Shown here: piece after piece, positions 1 through 11,540 of the stretch | How positions within the stretch are numbered: the first letter of the stretch is position 1 | Layout of the letters: every line of letters starts with the position of its first letter | Assembly (NCBI GenBank): GCA_963575745.1 | Contig: CAUYUJ010016282.1 | Coordinates: forward strand, 1,709,532-1,773,531 | Origin: Prorocentrum cordatum | Taxonomy: Eukaryota > Sar > Dinophyceae > Prorocentrales > Prorocentraceae | Direction of reading: 5' to 3' | DNA length: 64,000 nt | The notes under the pieces: generated by a model | Seen by the model: only the letters and a program-made list of their open reading frames with translations | The model's database searches: none | What the model was told of the DNA's origin: nothing | Translations under genes and position numbers: made by a program

Positions 1-716
1 ATGATGATGATGATGATGCTGATGGTGTCCCGATGATGAGGATGATGATCATCATGATGCTTATGTTGATGATCATGGTGATGATGATGGTGTCCCGATG
101 ATGATGAGTATGATGATGCTGATGTTGATGATGCTGATTAGGATTGAATCCCGATGATGATGTTGATGATGATGAGGGTGATGATGATTATGGCGTCCCG
201 ATGATGATGATTATTCTGATTGTGATGATGATGATGATGATGATGATGTTGTTGATGTTGATGGCGTCCCGATGGTGATGATGATGGTGATGATGACGAT
301 GATGATGGTGTTGATGCTGATGTTGGTAATGATGATGGTGCCCCGGTGATGACGATGATGATGCTGATGATGATGTTGATGATGCTGATGATGATGATGT
401 TGATGATCAGGATGAGATGATGATGATGGTTTTCCGATGATGATGATGATAACGATGGTGATCATGATGGTGTCCCGATAATGATGCTGCTGATGATGAT
501 GATGACGATGACTGTGTCCCTATGCTGCTGATGATGATGATGTTGATGATGATGATTGTGATGATGGTGATGATGATGATGGTGGCGTCCCGATGATGCT
601 GATGACCGTGATGATGATGATGTTGGTGTTGATGATGAGGACGGTGTCCCGATTATGCTGATGTTGGTGATGATGATGCTGATGTTGATGTTGTTGTTGA
701 TGATGATGATGATGAT
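1..716. repeat. Degenerate ATG/GAT trinucleotide array with a recurring GTCCCGATGATG block
   Basis: The stretch is almost entirely GAT/GTT/GCT triplets. A short block reading gtcccgatgatg recurs every few tens of bases, so a longer unit is superimposed on the triplet pattern. The open frames (poly-His, poly-Ile) are artefacts of the repeat. The array starts at the window edge and probably continues upstream. Confidence 0.9.
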
Positions 717-935
717 GACGTTGATTGTGAGAGCGGTTGTGATATCGATAGTGAGATCGATAGTGAGACCGACTGTGATATCGATTGTGAAGTCGATTGT
801 GAGATCGATTGTGAGATCGATAGTCAGATCAATTGTGAGATAGATCGAGTGAGATCGATTGTGAGATCGATCGAGGGAGATCGATCGAGCGAGACCGACA
901 CTGAGATCGATAGTGAGACCGATCGAGTGAGACGT
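717..935. repeat. 12-bp GATCGATTGTGA-type tandem repeat
   Basis: Units such as gagatcgattgt and gagatcgatagt follow each other with few changes, directly after the ATG array. The unit is largely self-complementary (GATCGATC). Confidence 0.85.
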
Positions 936-1009
936 TGGTTCCTCCCGCCCCCCGAACCTCCTTATCACCCGAAGGGTGGTCGTATAGGTATTTTTTTATT
1001 TGGTCCGTT

Positions 1010-1375
1010 TGGATTTGGGTTTCATTAGGAAATGACAAAGTCCCAGCCTCCTAGCAAACACCCAGAATAATGTATTTGATGTCGCACCAGACTTCAGTAT
1101 GAACTGGGCGAGTCCCAGCCTTCAGCATTTCCCTTAAAAGTTCGATTGGTTTGCGAACTGGGGTCCATTAGGAAATGGCCGGGTCTCAGCCTTTAGAACC
1201 CCTTGATATGTATTTGTTGTTTGCAAATAATTTCAATGGGGTGCTGTCGAGTTCCAGCCTCCAGCGGAATTCCCTAGTAACCCGTGTGTATTTTAATGGG
1301 AAGTCAATCGGAGTTTTTCGGGTCCCAGCCCCCAGCAAAACTTCACAATCATTTCTTGGCTTCCAGTAGGCATTC
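1010..1375. repeat. Degenerate tandem repeat of about 65-70 bp
   Basis: The phrase gtcccagcctccagca and the phrase cattaggaaatg recur several times at roughly 65-70 bp spacing, with substitutions between copies. No gene is seen. Confidence 0.6.
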
Positions 1376-1734
1376 ATAATGCGTGCGTTGTTGCCCTTTT
1401 CGGCAGACGGCGCTAATCTGAACCCATACTGTGTCCGTTGTTGTCCTTCTGGCAAGCGATGCATCCTGCGGACATCCTTCTGACCCAGAGGAACTCTACG
1501 GCGTCCTGAGTCACCTTGATGTGTCCTGAGGAAGCTGCGAGGGTCCACAAGGACCTTGCGGATCCCCAAGGAACCCGAAGAAGCTGGAAGGTATTTGGGG
1601 ACCCTAAGGACATGTTCGGGATCGTTGAAATCCTTTCTGGAATTCGCTGAAGCATGACGAATCCAGAGGAGGCCAAGGGAAACTCACGGAATCTGGAGGA
1701 ACCTTTGGGGAATTTCGAAAATTCATTGGGGGCC

Positions 1735-1915
1735 TTTGATGGCGTCTAGGAGCGTCTGCAGGCGTCTGGGAGCGTCTGAGACGTCTGGGAGCGTTTGGGA
1801 GCGTCCGGGAGTCATTGAGAGCTTCTGAGGACGTCTGAGAGCGTCTGAGATCGCTTGGGAGCGTCGGGGGGCGTCTGGGAGCGTCGGGGAACGTCTGGGA
1901 ACACTTCGTAGTGCG
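1735..1915. repeat. Short GAGCGTCTGG repeat
   Basis: About a dozen degenerate copies of gagcgtctggga, with variants gagcgtctga and gacgtctgag. The unique stretches on each side (1376-1734 and 1916-2594) hold no recognisable gene. The second is AT-richer and contains two diverged copies of a segment ending in cttcgtgtcg. Confidence 0.75.
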
Positions 1916-2594
1916 TTCCATACGTCGCCTTCGTGTTGTATTCCTTGTGTACAGTTATTATTCAGAAGCCAAGCGGAAATTGTAATTCCACACCCCATCT
2001 TCGTGTCGCCTCACAAGGTTGTGTGTCCCACGAGTCACCTTCGTGTATTACTGTTTTGCATTATGTGTATACCCGTTCTATCACGAAGCCACGCAAACAT
2101 TTGCAATTCCTCACGTCACTTTCGTGTCGGCGGTATTCCTAGTTTTTTGTTCCATTTGTAGTTTGATTAAATTTTAGTTATATTATGATTAAATCCTAAG
2201 CGCATTCTAGTGAAATTCAAATTGTATTCCCATTATATGGTTATTGCATTCGAGTTGTATCCCAAGTGAGTCACTTCCGCTTGTCTTATCATTGTTTTCT
2301 AAGCGCATTCTAATTCAAGTCTAAGTGTAGGCCGTTGCAGTATCATGTGATTCCGCTTGTGTTCTAATTATAGTACGGTTAAGTTCTAAATGTAGTTTAA
2401 GCAAAGACTAACTGTTCATCTGTATAGTATAGGTAATCATCATATCAGGTATTACATTTTAATTGAATTCTGAGTTTGCCCGAGACGTTTTCGAATTGCC
2501 TGCATATTACATTGGAACCCGAACACGAGCCCGAAGCCTCGTCCTGACCCTTACCCAATCATTCTCCGCAGACACGACGGTGGCGTGTGAACCT

Positions 2595-2610
2595 AGTAGA
2601 ACTAGTAGTG

Positions 2611-2662
<52 letters not shown>

Positions 2663-2736
2663 TCGTAGTGGTAAGAGTAGTCGTGGTAGTCGTAGTAGTC
2701 GTAGTCGTAGTAGTAGTTGTAGTTGTAGTAGTAGTT

Positions 2737-2771
<35 letters not shown>

Positions 2772-2827
2772 TGTAGTAGTAGTAGTAGTAGTGGTAGTAG
2801 TAGTAGTAGTGGTAGTCGTAGTAGTGA

Positions 2828-2899
<72 letters not shown>

Positions 2900-3123
2900 T
2901 AGTAGTAGTAGTCGTAGTAGTAGTAGTACTAGTAGTAGTAGTAAGAGTAGTAGCAGTAGTAGCAGTAGTACTAGTAGGTGTACTAGTAGTAGTAATGGGA
3001 GTAGTAGTAGCAGTAGTAGTAGTAGTAGTTCTAGCCGTGCTAACTGCAGTCGTAGTACTAGAAGTAGTAGTAACATTAGTCGTAGTAGTAGTAGTAGTAG
3101 CAGTAGATGTAGTAGTAGAAGTG

Positions 3124-3162
<39 letters not shown>

Positions 3163-3163
3163 C

Positions 3164-3196
<33 letters not shown>

Positions 3197-3566
3197 CAGT
3201 CGTAGTAGTAGTAGTAATGGTACTAGCGCTTGTACTAGTACTAGATGCAGTACTCGACGTCGCAGTCGTAGTCGTAGTCCGCAGTCGTACTCGCATTACT
3301 AGCTTTAGTAGTAGTAGTCGTCGTCGTAGTAGTAGTAGTAGTAGCAGTGGTAGTAGTCGTCGCAATCGTAGCTGTAGACGTAGTCGTAATCGTAGTAGTA
3401 GGAGTAGCTGTAGCATGTGTGGCCGTAGTCGTCGTAGTTGTAGCAGTAGTAGTAGTCGTCGTCGCAGCCGTAGTCGCAGTAGTCGTAATAGTCGTAACGG
3501 TCGTAGTAGTAGTAGTCGTAGTAGTAGTAGTAGTAGTAGTAGTACTACTACTACTACTGCTAATAC

Positions 3567-3600
<34 letters not shown>

Positions 3601-3619
3601 TGTAGTATAAGTAGTCGTG

Positions 3620-3671
<52 letters not shown>

Positions 3672-3718
3672 GAGTAGTATCAGTGGTAGTAGTAGTAATA
3701 GTAGTAGTAGTAGTAGGC

Positions 3719-3797
<79 letters not shown>

Positions 3798-3798
3798 C

Positions 3799-3836
<38 letters not shown>

Positions 3837-3870
3837 CAGTAGTAGTAGTAGTAGTAGTAGCAGTAGTAGC

Positions 3871-3909
<39 letters not shown>

Positions 3910-4060
3910 TGTAGTAGTAGTAGTCGTAGTAGTCGTAGTAGTCGTCTTAGTATTCGTAGTAGTAGTCGTAATAGTAGTCGTAGTAGTGGTCGTAGTCGCA
4001 GCCGTAGTCGGAGGCGTAGTATTGTTAGTGGTGGGGGTAGCAGAATCAGTAGACGTAGCA
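2595..4060. repeat. AGT/GTA trinucleotide array, about 1.45 kb
   Basis: The segment is almost pure AGT triplets with scattered CGT, AGC and ACT variants. It is open in several frames on both strands (poly-Ser, poly-Val, poly-Thr, poly-Leu), as expected of a triplet array, so none of these frames is annotated as a protein. Confidence 0.95.
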
Positions 4061-4087
4061 GCTGCCATCGTCACATGATTTGTTTCC

Positions 4088-4789
4088 ATGTTCGAGGCCC
4101 CTGCCCTGGAAAGGGCTGGGAAGTTTCCTGGCCACGAGGATGCGCACGGTGGTGCCGATGCCCTGATTGATTTGCTGTGGATGGCGCCAGTTCTCAGGAG
4201 TCAGCTCGGCAAAATGGCAGAGCTTCTTTTTCTACCTGCGCGAGAGGTCGCCCTGTGGCTCGGGAGGGGGAGGAACGCAGCAGGGGAGGGAGGAGAAGCG
4301 AAGGTGAAGCAGCAGCAGCAGCAGCGACGGCAGCAGCAGCAGCAGTGCAAACGCAGGCAGGCGACGGCCGGCGGCCGCTTCCTGGCACCCCGGCAACATT
4401 GCAGAGCGCACGTGCCGCCTCGGCCTTACGAGGCCCTCCCCAGGCCAATGAGGACCGTCAGAAACGACTCCAGACGAAGAACACGTTCTGGGGGAAGCCC
4501 TGGTTTCCAAGACCTGTTTCTTTCAGGACCCTTTTTCCTCATGGCGAGGCTGGTGGACTACACTCAACCTGTTGCGGGCAGGATGCGGCCCAGAGCTCTG
4601 TTGGCTCTCTCCACGGTCGCACCTCTTGCTGGGCGCAGCTGGGGCAAACGAGGGGCTCGGGCTCCTTCTGGCAGAACTGTCGTGGCAGAACTCAGGGCCG
4701 TGGGCAAGAATGGGCCCACCCGAAAGAGGACCAGACTCGGAAGCGGGTGGCCCCCCAGATTTTTCGGCCTTGTCTTTGTAACCGACTGA
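4088..4789 (+). CDS. Candidate open frame with polyglutamine runs, function unknown
   Basis: An ATG at 4088 opens a 233-codon frame. Residues 1 to about 75 look like ordinary protein, with mixed hydrophobic and acidic residues and two predicted helices around WMAPVLRSQLGKMAELLFL. Two five-residue glutamine runs coded by CAG follow, then an Arg/Pro-rich tail that looks less protein-like. A second long frame overlaps at 4177-4809, so composition alone could explain part of the opening. The true exon may end soon after the glutamine runs. I recognise no family. The position directly after the AGT array and the lack of a partner exon keep confidence low. Confidence 0.25.
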   Translation: MFEAPALERAGKFPGHEDAHGGADALIDLLWMAPVLRSQLGKMAELLFLPAREVALWLGRGRNAAGEGGEAKVKQQQQQRRQQQQQCKRRQATAGGRFLAPRQHCRAHVPPRPYEALPRPMRTVRNDSRRRTRSGGSPGFQDLFLSGPFFLMARLVDYTQPVAGRMRPRALLALSTVAPLAGRSWGKRGARAPSGRTVVAELRAVGKNGPTRKRTRLGSGWPPRFFGLVFVTD

Positions 4790-5091
4790 TTATGGTGAGT
4801 CGTTTTTGAGCGTCCTGGGCCCTGCGTGGACATGACCCTTCAACGCCGAGAATGGCGAGAGGCCTCCAGTGCAATTTGTGTGTGTGAAGGACTTCGACGA
4901 TCGAGGCATCGTCCGTACCCATCAAACCTGGACGCCACGGAGGCTTGTCATGGATCAAATCCTCAGCTGCCAGATGTAATGCAATGCTCCTATCCGTGTC
5001 CATACTCTGGAACCTGGTGGGTTCCAGGTGTGGTGGTCGGGGAAGCCCCAATCCTCGAGTTCCAATCGCCCAGGAGTTCCAGCCCGGGAAT

Positions 5092-5862
5092 ATGAACATG
5101 GGCGGCATGGAGGACAGCGACAAGAACATGTTCAAGCCGACCGCCCCCAAGAGGGCGCGCCCCGCCGCCGACCGCGGCCGGCCCGCGCACGCGCGTCCCC
5201 GCGCCCACGGGGAGCCGACCGCGGCATCGGCCGCAGAGCTGCCTTCCACAAGGGGGGGCGACGCCGGGGGGGCCAGGATGCTCCGCGCGGGGCGACGCGC
5301 CGAGATGATCCCGCTGCGCCCGGGCCACCTCCAGCGAGGAGGTCCACGGTGCCACCCCAAGCTTGAGGTTGGAGGCGTCTCGGGCGGCCCGCATCATCAG
5401 GAGGACCCTTCGTGGTTATTCGCGAAGGTGGTGGGAGTGGTGGGTGGTGTTGCCGATCCTCGCTGCTTCTGCACGCGTCGAACGCCGCGGAGCGTGAAAC
5501 AAGGACCTCATTGGGTCCAGGAGGAGTTCTGGTCATCGGGCCGATCCTTGGGTCTGTGTCGGGGGACCTGCCTGCTCTTGGCCGAGGCTCGCCGTGGCCA
5601 GTGGACTTTCCGTCGCCAGGGTAGCGCAATGGTTGCCGCTCTCCTCACACGACCCAGCCATTTCCCACCGCGTCGGATGCCGGGTTGCCCTGAAGCCGGC
5701 GCGGCGCATTCAGCTCGGTCGGCCTTTCGCAGCCATGGAGTGTTCCTGGAGGCAAGGCGTCAGAGCGATGGCCGCCTGCAGGGCTCGGAAGGGGCTCGAG
5801 AATCCGTGGCTCCTTGCTCGGCGTCTTCACGGAGTTCCTCCAGAGCTACAGGTTCAACTTGA
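5092..5862 (+). CDS. Candidate first exon, basic/proline-rich protein of unknown function
   Basis: The frame is also open upstream, but the ATG at 5092 begins a stretch with protein-like composition: MNMGGMEDSDKNMFKP followed by TAPKRARP, a possible monopartite nuclear localisation signal. Beyond about residue 90 the translation becomes Arg/Gly/Pro-rich and may be intron read-through. A GT follows AAGCTTGAG near 5368 and could be a donor. The minus strand and other plus frames are also open here because of high GC, so the coding call is weak. No domain is recognised and no downstream exon was found. Confidence 0.25.
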   Translation: MNMGGMEDSDKNMFKPTAPKRARPAADRGRPAHARPRAHGEPTAASAAELPSTRGGDAGGARMLRAGRRAEMIPLRPGHLQRGGPRCHPKLEVGGVSGGPHHQEDPSWLFAKVVGVVGGVADPRCFCTRRTPRSVKQGPHWVQEEFWSSGRSLGLCRGTCLLLAEARRGQWTFRRQGSAMVAALLTRPSHFPPRRMPGCPEAGAAHSARSAFRSHGVFLEARRQSDGRLQGSEGARESVAPCSASSRSSSRATGST

Positions 5863-6180
5863 GCCCCACATGCCGCCTGCCTGAAAAGGCCTCGCCTTCG
5901 AGGTATCTCGAAGTTGGCAGCTCTTCCTCGGCGGAAGCTGGTGGAAGTGAAATGGCGGCGGGCCCGCTGGCGGAAGGCTTGCGGAAGGCTGGCGGACGGC
6001 AGCGGAGGGAGAGTCTGGCTGTACGTGCTCCGAGTCCTCCAAGTCACCCCGTTTTTTTCCCAATCATCCTGTGGTGTTGGGTCCTCGTTTTGAAAAGGCA
6101 GCGCCCCGCGTTCCTTCCATCCTCCCCTCCTCCGCCTCCTCCTCCTCCTGTTCGATCTCAGCTCAGCCTGCGCCGCCCAT
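5814..6180. other. Open stretch without a recognised gene
   Basis: A plus frame (from 5814) stays open through this stretch and on into the minisatellite, and a minus frame is open too. Neither shows a known domain. A CCT-rich segment precedes the minisatellite. Confidence 0.4.
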
Positions 6181-6184
6181 TTCG

Positions 6185-7400
6185 GCAAGCCCCTTACTCG
6201 CTTCGTGGCCTCATAGGAAGCTCCACAGAAGGTCCCAGTGAGGTCGCCCGCATGCGCCCACGCCACCCATTCCAGCACACATTACGCGGAGCGTCGCCCC
6301 ATGGGGAGCACCACCGAAGGTCCCAGTGCCGCCGTTCGCATGTGACCACGCCACTCATTTCGGCACAGCCCTCACACGCTTCGTGGCCACAGACGGTGCT
6401 CCACCGATGGCCCCACAAGTGGCAGCGTTCGCATGGTGGTTCTGCGCCCATTTTGACGCACTCCTCTCACGTTTCGTAGCCCCTTAGGGAGCTCCAGCGA
6501 CAGCTCCAGTTGCAGCGGTCGCATGGCAGCCCCGCGCCCATTTCGGCGCATACCTCACACGTTTCGTGACCCAATCGGGAGCTCCGCCGAAGGCTCCAGC
6601 GGCAGCGTTCGCATGGCGGACCCGCACCAAATTTGGCACGCCCCTCACACGCCTCGTGTTCCCAGCGGCCCCGCATTCATTTTGGCACACCCTCACACGT
6701 TTCGGCGCACCCCTCACACGATTCGTGGCCCAATAGGGAGCTCCACCGCAGGCCCCATGTGGCACCGCACCAAATTTGGTACACCCCTCACACGCTTCGT
6801 GGCCCAACAGGGAGTTGCACCGACGGCCCCAGTGGCTGCGTTCGCATGGCGGCCGCGCACTCATTTTGGCACACTCCTTACACGCTTCGTGCCCCAATAC
6901 GGAGCTCCACCGAAGGCATTAGTGGTAGCGTTTGCATGGCGGCCCCACACTTATTTCGGCACACCCCTCACAGGGAGTTCCATGAATGCTCGAGTGGCAG
7001 CGTTCGCATGGCGGTCCCGCACCCACTCTGGCACACTCCTCACACGCTTCGTTGCCTCAGAGGGAGCTCCACCGAATGCCTCAGTGGTAGCGTTCGCATG
7101 GCGGCCCGCACCCATTTTGGCACGCCCCTCACACGTTTCGTGGCCACATTTGGAGCTACATAGGAGGCTCCAGCGGTACCATTCGCATAGCGGCCCCTCA
7201 CTCTGGCACACCTTTCACACATCTCGAGGCCCCCATAGGGAGCTCAACCGACGGCCCCGACCCATTTCGGCACGCCCCTCGCGCGATAGGTGGCCCTCCC
7301 CTACGGAGCTCCACGCAAGGCCTCGCGGCGGTGTCCACATGCTCCCCCCGCTCATGTTGGCATACCCCTCACACGTCCCGTGGCCCCATAAGGAGCTCCC
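6185..7400. repeat. Minisatellite of about 85 bp, roughly 14 diverged copies
   Basis: The phrase cctcacacgcttcgtggccc recurs about 13 times, at 6370, 6550, 6711, 6787, 7040, 7127 and elsewhere, with spacing of 68-94 bp. Between copies the order is constant: agggagctccaccgaagg, then agtggcagcgttcgcatgg, then a tract ending atttcggcacacc. Open frames here are by-products of the repeat. Confidence 0.9.
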
Positions 7401-7555
7401 CCTCCTTCGTCGTACTTGCCTTGAAGTATTGCCAATTGCGTATGCCCTTGGTCATTCGCCAAGATAATTTGTTTGCGCCTCGGATGCGTTTCGTGCCCTG
7501 TTGGATTTATTGTCGTATCCGCTCTGACTGGCCCAGGAGGCGATTAGGAGGAATA

Positions 7556-7640
7556 AGGAGGAGGAGGAGGAGGAGGAGGAGGAGGAGGAGGAGGAGGAGG
7601 AGGAGGAGGAGGAGGGGGAGGGGGAGGGGGATGCGGAGGA
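7556..7640. repeat. GGA trinucleotide array
   Basis: A near-perfect GGA run that decays into GGGGGA and a purine-rich tail to about 7800. No gene is seen in 7401-8220. Confidence 0.9.
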
Positions 7641-8224
7641 GCTGGAGGAGCTGGAGGTGGGAGGAGGGGTGGAAAGAAGAGGATCGGAAGGAGGAGAGGG
7701 AAGGTGGATAGAAAAGGAGTTGGGGGAAGGCGGAGCAGGAATGAAGAGCAGCACGAGGAGGAAAAAGAACGAAGAGTCGGGAGGGGAAGGGGAGGTCAGG
7801 CCTGAGGGATGGGGTCTTCCTAGTATGTCTCTGGCAGACCGGCGAGGTCAGTGTCAAAAAGGGCGTCTGTCACGTTCTATGTTCGTGGTCAGATTTCGAC
7901 TGCATTTTGGCAGCTCTGTCACTGGTTCCAGCTACCTGGAGCCGAACTAGCAGTCGTCACGGATTCGCGCGCGCGTGCATGGAAGCCGCCCGCAGCCACG
8001 GCTCAAGTTTCGAGACAGGAACCTCCCGCAAACTCGAATTCGTGTCTGTGCGCACCTCGCGCATTTTTTCGAATCTCTTGGCCGACCGGCAACTCGTCTG
8101 TTTCTTTTCACGTCTTCGGTCGGCCTGGAAGGCCAGGTCCAGGCTGGCGGGAAGGAGAGAAGAGGGGTGAGGGGGAGGGGAAGGGGAAGGGGATTAAGGA
8201 GGAGATACGGGAAACGGATCACAG

Positions 8225-8360
8225 TGATGATGATGCTGATGATGTTGATGATGATGATGAGGAGGAGGAGGATGAGGATGAGGATGATGATGCTGGTGGT
8301 GATGAAGATGGTGGTGGTGGTGATGCTGATGCTGATGCTGATGCTGATGCTGATGATGAT

Positions 8361-8428
<68 letters not shown>

Positions 8429-8445
8429 CGATGATGATGATGATC
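8225..8445. repeat. GAT trinucleotide array with GCT interspersions
   Basis: GAT triplets with short gctgatgctgat blocks, preceded by a GGA/GGGGAA purine tract. Poly-Asp and poly-Met frames are artefacts. Confidence 0.92.
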
Positions 8446-8684
8446 CACGCGGCTGAAGGGGACAGGAGCTCCCCGCTCGGACTGCCCTCGGACCGAGGCG
8501 TTTCCCGTTGTCCTTGCGGAGGCAATCCTCAGTTTCGTGCCCAAGGCACCCTCGCGGATTCGCCTGAGTGCCGAGAGGCCTCCCCCCGCCCCAGCCGAAG
8601 CAAGCAAGATGTGACATCTCAACAGTCACAGCGACCCAGCCCACGACGCCCGCGGGCTGGCACGCAGCAAGCGCTGCAGAGACA

Positions 8685-9488
8685 TCAGGTGCGCTCAGGG
8701 TCCTCTAAGGCCTGAGGGGCCTCGAGTGGGGCCCCCAGGAGGATGCTTGCCGCTGCGGGGCCGATCCTGGAGGCGGCCCCCGCCGCCAGGAGCTCGTCCG
8801 CAGACAGGAAACAGAGGCCCTCTTCCTCGCCCAAGTCCAGGTCGAGGTCGCGCCTGTATGGGCCCTTCGGGTCCTCCCGCGTGCCCTCGCAGAGGCTCTC
8901 GTCCTCGTCAAGGTCCAGACCGAGCTTGCGCGTGCGCAGGCCCTTCAGGTCGTCCAGCCTGTCCTCGCAGAGGCTCTCGTCCGCGCCCAGGTCCACGCCG
9001 AACTCGCGCATGTGCGGGCCCTTCGGGTCCTCCAGCTTGCCCTCGCGGAGGCCCTCGTCCAGGTCCAGGCCGAACTTGCGCCTGTACACGCCCTTCGTGT
9101 CCTCCAGCCTGTCCTCGGAGAGGCTCTCGTCCTCGTCCAGATCAAGACCGACCTCGCGCTTGTGCAGGCCTTTCATCTCGTCCAACCTATCCTCGCAGAG
9201 GCCCTTGTCCCCGTCCAGGTCTAGGCCGAAGTTGCACACGAGCATGCCCTTCAGTTCCTCCAGCTTGCCCTCGCAGAGGTCCTCGTCCTCGGCACCGAGA
9301 GCCTGGCAGTGCTCTTCGGGTGCCGCTTCGAAGTCGCCGAAGGACACCGCGGCCGCCGCAGGGAGCGGGGGCAGCCAGCCCAGGCGGGGGGTTGCGGCGG
9401 CCCGCGCTATGCCCGCTGCGGACGCGCGCGCGAATCCGCCCGCAGGGTCCAGCAGCGCGTGCCATGCGGCGTTCCGCCGCCGCCTCAT
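8685..9488 (-). CDS. Acidic 26-residue tandem-repeat protein, unknown family
   Basis: Reading the minus strand from the ATG at 9488 gives 267 residues ending at a TGA at 8685. The same frame is open further upstream, but this is the first true ATG. Residues 1-60 are Arg/Ala-rich with few acidic residues and could be an organelle presequence (inference). Residues 71-224 hold six head-to-tail units beginning at 26-residue intervals (one is 24). The consensus is LCEDRLxDxKG, about five variable residues with a basic patch, then GLDLDEDES. A tail of about 43 residues is Ala/Leu-rich and then acidic. The substitutions between units are conservative and keep charge (E/D, K/R), which supports protein-level selection on this strand. 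The opposite strand is also open, but its translation is a Ser/Arg or Pro/Arg mixture. I do not recognise the repeat; Ca2+ binding by the LDLDEDE runs is a guess. It may be one exon of a larger gene. Confidence 0.55.
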   Translation of the reverse strand: MRRRRNAAWHALLDPAGGFARASAAGIARAAATPRLGWLPPLPAAAAVSFGDFEAAPEEHCQALGAEDEDLCEGKLEELKGMLVCNFGLDLDGDKGLCEDRLDEMKGLHKREVGLDLDEDESLSEDRLEDTKGVYRRKFGLDLDEGLREGKLEDPKGPHMREFGVDLGADESLCEDRLDDLKGLRTRKLGLDLDEDESLCEGTREDPKGPYRRDLDLDLGEEEGLCFLSADELLAAGAASRIGPAAASILLGAPLEAPQALEDPERT

Positions 9489-9704
9489 TGCGCCAGGGAC
9501 GCGACCTCCCGCGGCGGCGAGGCGCAATACAGGGCGCGCAGCAGCCTCACGGTCTTGCCATGAACCTGGGCCGCTTCTGTCCGCCTTGTTGATTGCTGAC
9601 TCGGCCGCGAGCAGGTGCCGTGCCCGCGCCCGACGGCGAGCCGCCGAGGCGCCTACCCCGGCCTCCTCCTTTCTGCGCAGCGCACTGCTGACGCGCTTGA
9701 TGGC

Positions 9705-9715
9705 GATGGTGATGC

Positions 9716-9773
<58 letters not shown>

Positions 9774-9775
9774 GA

Positions 9776-9834
<59 letters not shown>

Positions 9835-10075
9835 GTTGTGATGCTGATGCTGATGCTGATGCTGATGCTGATGATGCTGCTGATGATGACGATGATGATT
9901 ATGATGATGATGCTGCTGCTGATGATGATGATGACAAGGAGGAGGAGGAGGAGGGAACCGAAGGATGTAGAGCGGGATGAGGAAGGGATGAGGAGGATCA
10001 GGGAGGCGGGGGAGGGGAAGGAACGAGCATTAAGGACGTCGGTGTGGGTGGGATGAAAGAGGGAGACAGAAGGGA
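9705..10075. repeat. GAT array followed by a GGA-rich block (composite unit, copy 1)
   Basis: A GAT/GCT array at 9705-9945 runs into gaggaggagg and then a block containing accgaaggatgtagagcggg, gaggaagggatgagg and ggacgtcggtgtgggtggg. The same order recurs about 815 bp downstream. Confidence 0.8.
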
Positions 10076-10935
10076 ATGATGGTGATGCGGATGGTGATGG
10101 TGATATGACAAGTCGACGCTAGTGATGATGATGTTGATACTGATGATGATGCTGATGATGATACTGGTACTGCTGATGATGATGGTGATGATGATGGTGA
10201 TCATGGTGACGATACTGATGATTATGCGGTTGGGGTGATGGCAAGTAGATGATGCTGTTGCTGATGATGATGATGTTGATCTTGCTGATGATTGCGATGC
10301 TCATAATAATGCTGATACTGATGATGACGATGATGCTGCTGATGAGTGTGATGATGTGTATGCTGCTGATGATTCTGATGATGACGAGGATGATGATGCT
10401 GACGAGGATGATGCTGCTAGTGAGGATGATGATGATGGCGATTGTGATGCTGGTGATGATGACGGTCATGCTGGTGATGATGATGACGATGCTGATGATG
10501 ATGGTGATGATGGTGATTGTAATGATGTTGGTGATGCTGATGACTATTGTAATGATGTTGTTGATGATGGTGATGCTGATGATGCTGCTGATGCTGCTGA
10601 TGATGAATCTGATGATGCTGACGATGGTGATGATGGTGAACATGACTATGATGATGACGATGACGATGATACTGATGCTGACGCTGAGGCTGATGCTGAT
10701 GCTGCTGATGATGATGATAATGATGATGGTGGTGATGATGATGATGCTATCGAGGAGGGGGAGGTGGAGGAGGAGGATGGAACCGAAGGATGTAGGGCGG
10801 GATGAGGAAGGGATGGTGAGGAGCAGGGAGGCGGGGCGGAGAAAGGGCATCGAGGACGTCGGAGCTGGTGGGATGGAAGAGGGAGGCAGAAGGGGATGAT
10901 GGTGATGAGGACGGTGATGAGGATGCGGACGAGGA
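10076..10935. repeat. GAT array followed by a GGA-rich block (composite unit, copy 2)
   Basis: A more degenerate GAT array (10078-10745) is followed by gtggaggaggagg, accgaaggatgtagggcggg and ggacgtcggagctggtggg, matching copy 1. The pair is a tandem duplication of array plus flank. Confidence 0.75.
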
Positions 10936-11223
10936 TGATGACGCGGAGGATGAGTGCTGCGTCTTGGGTGTGTGGTGGTGGTGGGGGGGGGGAGGGGCGC
11001 GCGGCTCCAGAGGAGCTTGGCCCGAGCGAGTGCTTGGTGCGCGGGGCCGGGCTCCAGAGGAGCCTGCCTGGGCTCGACACCTGCCAGCCTGCCGCCTCGG
11101 CCCTCCAGCCGCCGCCTCTCTAGCTTTATCGCCTGCCGGGCGCGCTCCTCCCCCGCCCTCCTGGCGGCGGAGACATCCCGTATCCGAGGGCCTCGGGCTG
11201 CCGCCGCCGGCTCCTGGGGCGCC

Positions 11224-11540
11224 GGGGGGGTCGGGCCGGGCGGAAGGGGGGGATGGGGAAAGGGGGGGGTTGCGCACTCTGCTGCGTGCAGCGGGTGTCG
11301 GCCTCACCGAGGGGCCCCTTCCTCGAGACATGGCCGCCTCCGACGCCGGGAGCGCCGGGAACATCAGCTACGCGAGCTGATTTTCCCCCCTTTCGCTTTG
11401 CCCCCCCTTTCGCCCGACCCGAGGGGGGCCCCCCCTTTCGCTTTGCCCCCCCTTTCGCCCGACCCTTTCCCCCCTTTCGCTTTGCCCCCCCTTTCAAACC
11501 CCCCCTTTGCTATCCCCCCCTTGTCGCCCGACCCGAGGGG
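11224..11540. mobile_element. Foldback element family 3, copy with expanded C-rich end
   Basis: The left end reads ggtcgggccgggcgg followed by G runs. A central core contains cctcgagacatgg and atcagctacgcgagctgat, which is palindromic. The right side is three tandem copies of ccccctttcgctttgcccc and ctttcgcccgacccgaggg, the inverted complement of the left end. The core and ends match the cleaner copy at 59296-59487 and the diverged core near 43130. No coding capacity is visible. Confidence 0.6.

Noticed and set aside
2463-4170. Long open frames of Ser, Val, Thr or Leu runs
   Set aside because: They are readings of a single AGT triplet array in different frames and on both strands; no non-repeat protein sequence accompanies them.
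8743-10056. 437-codon plus frame opposite the 26-residue repeat gene
   Set aside because: Its composition is Ser/Arg/Pro-rich without charge-conserving pattern, and it ends in a GAT array. The minus-strand frame explains the conservation between repeats better.
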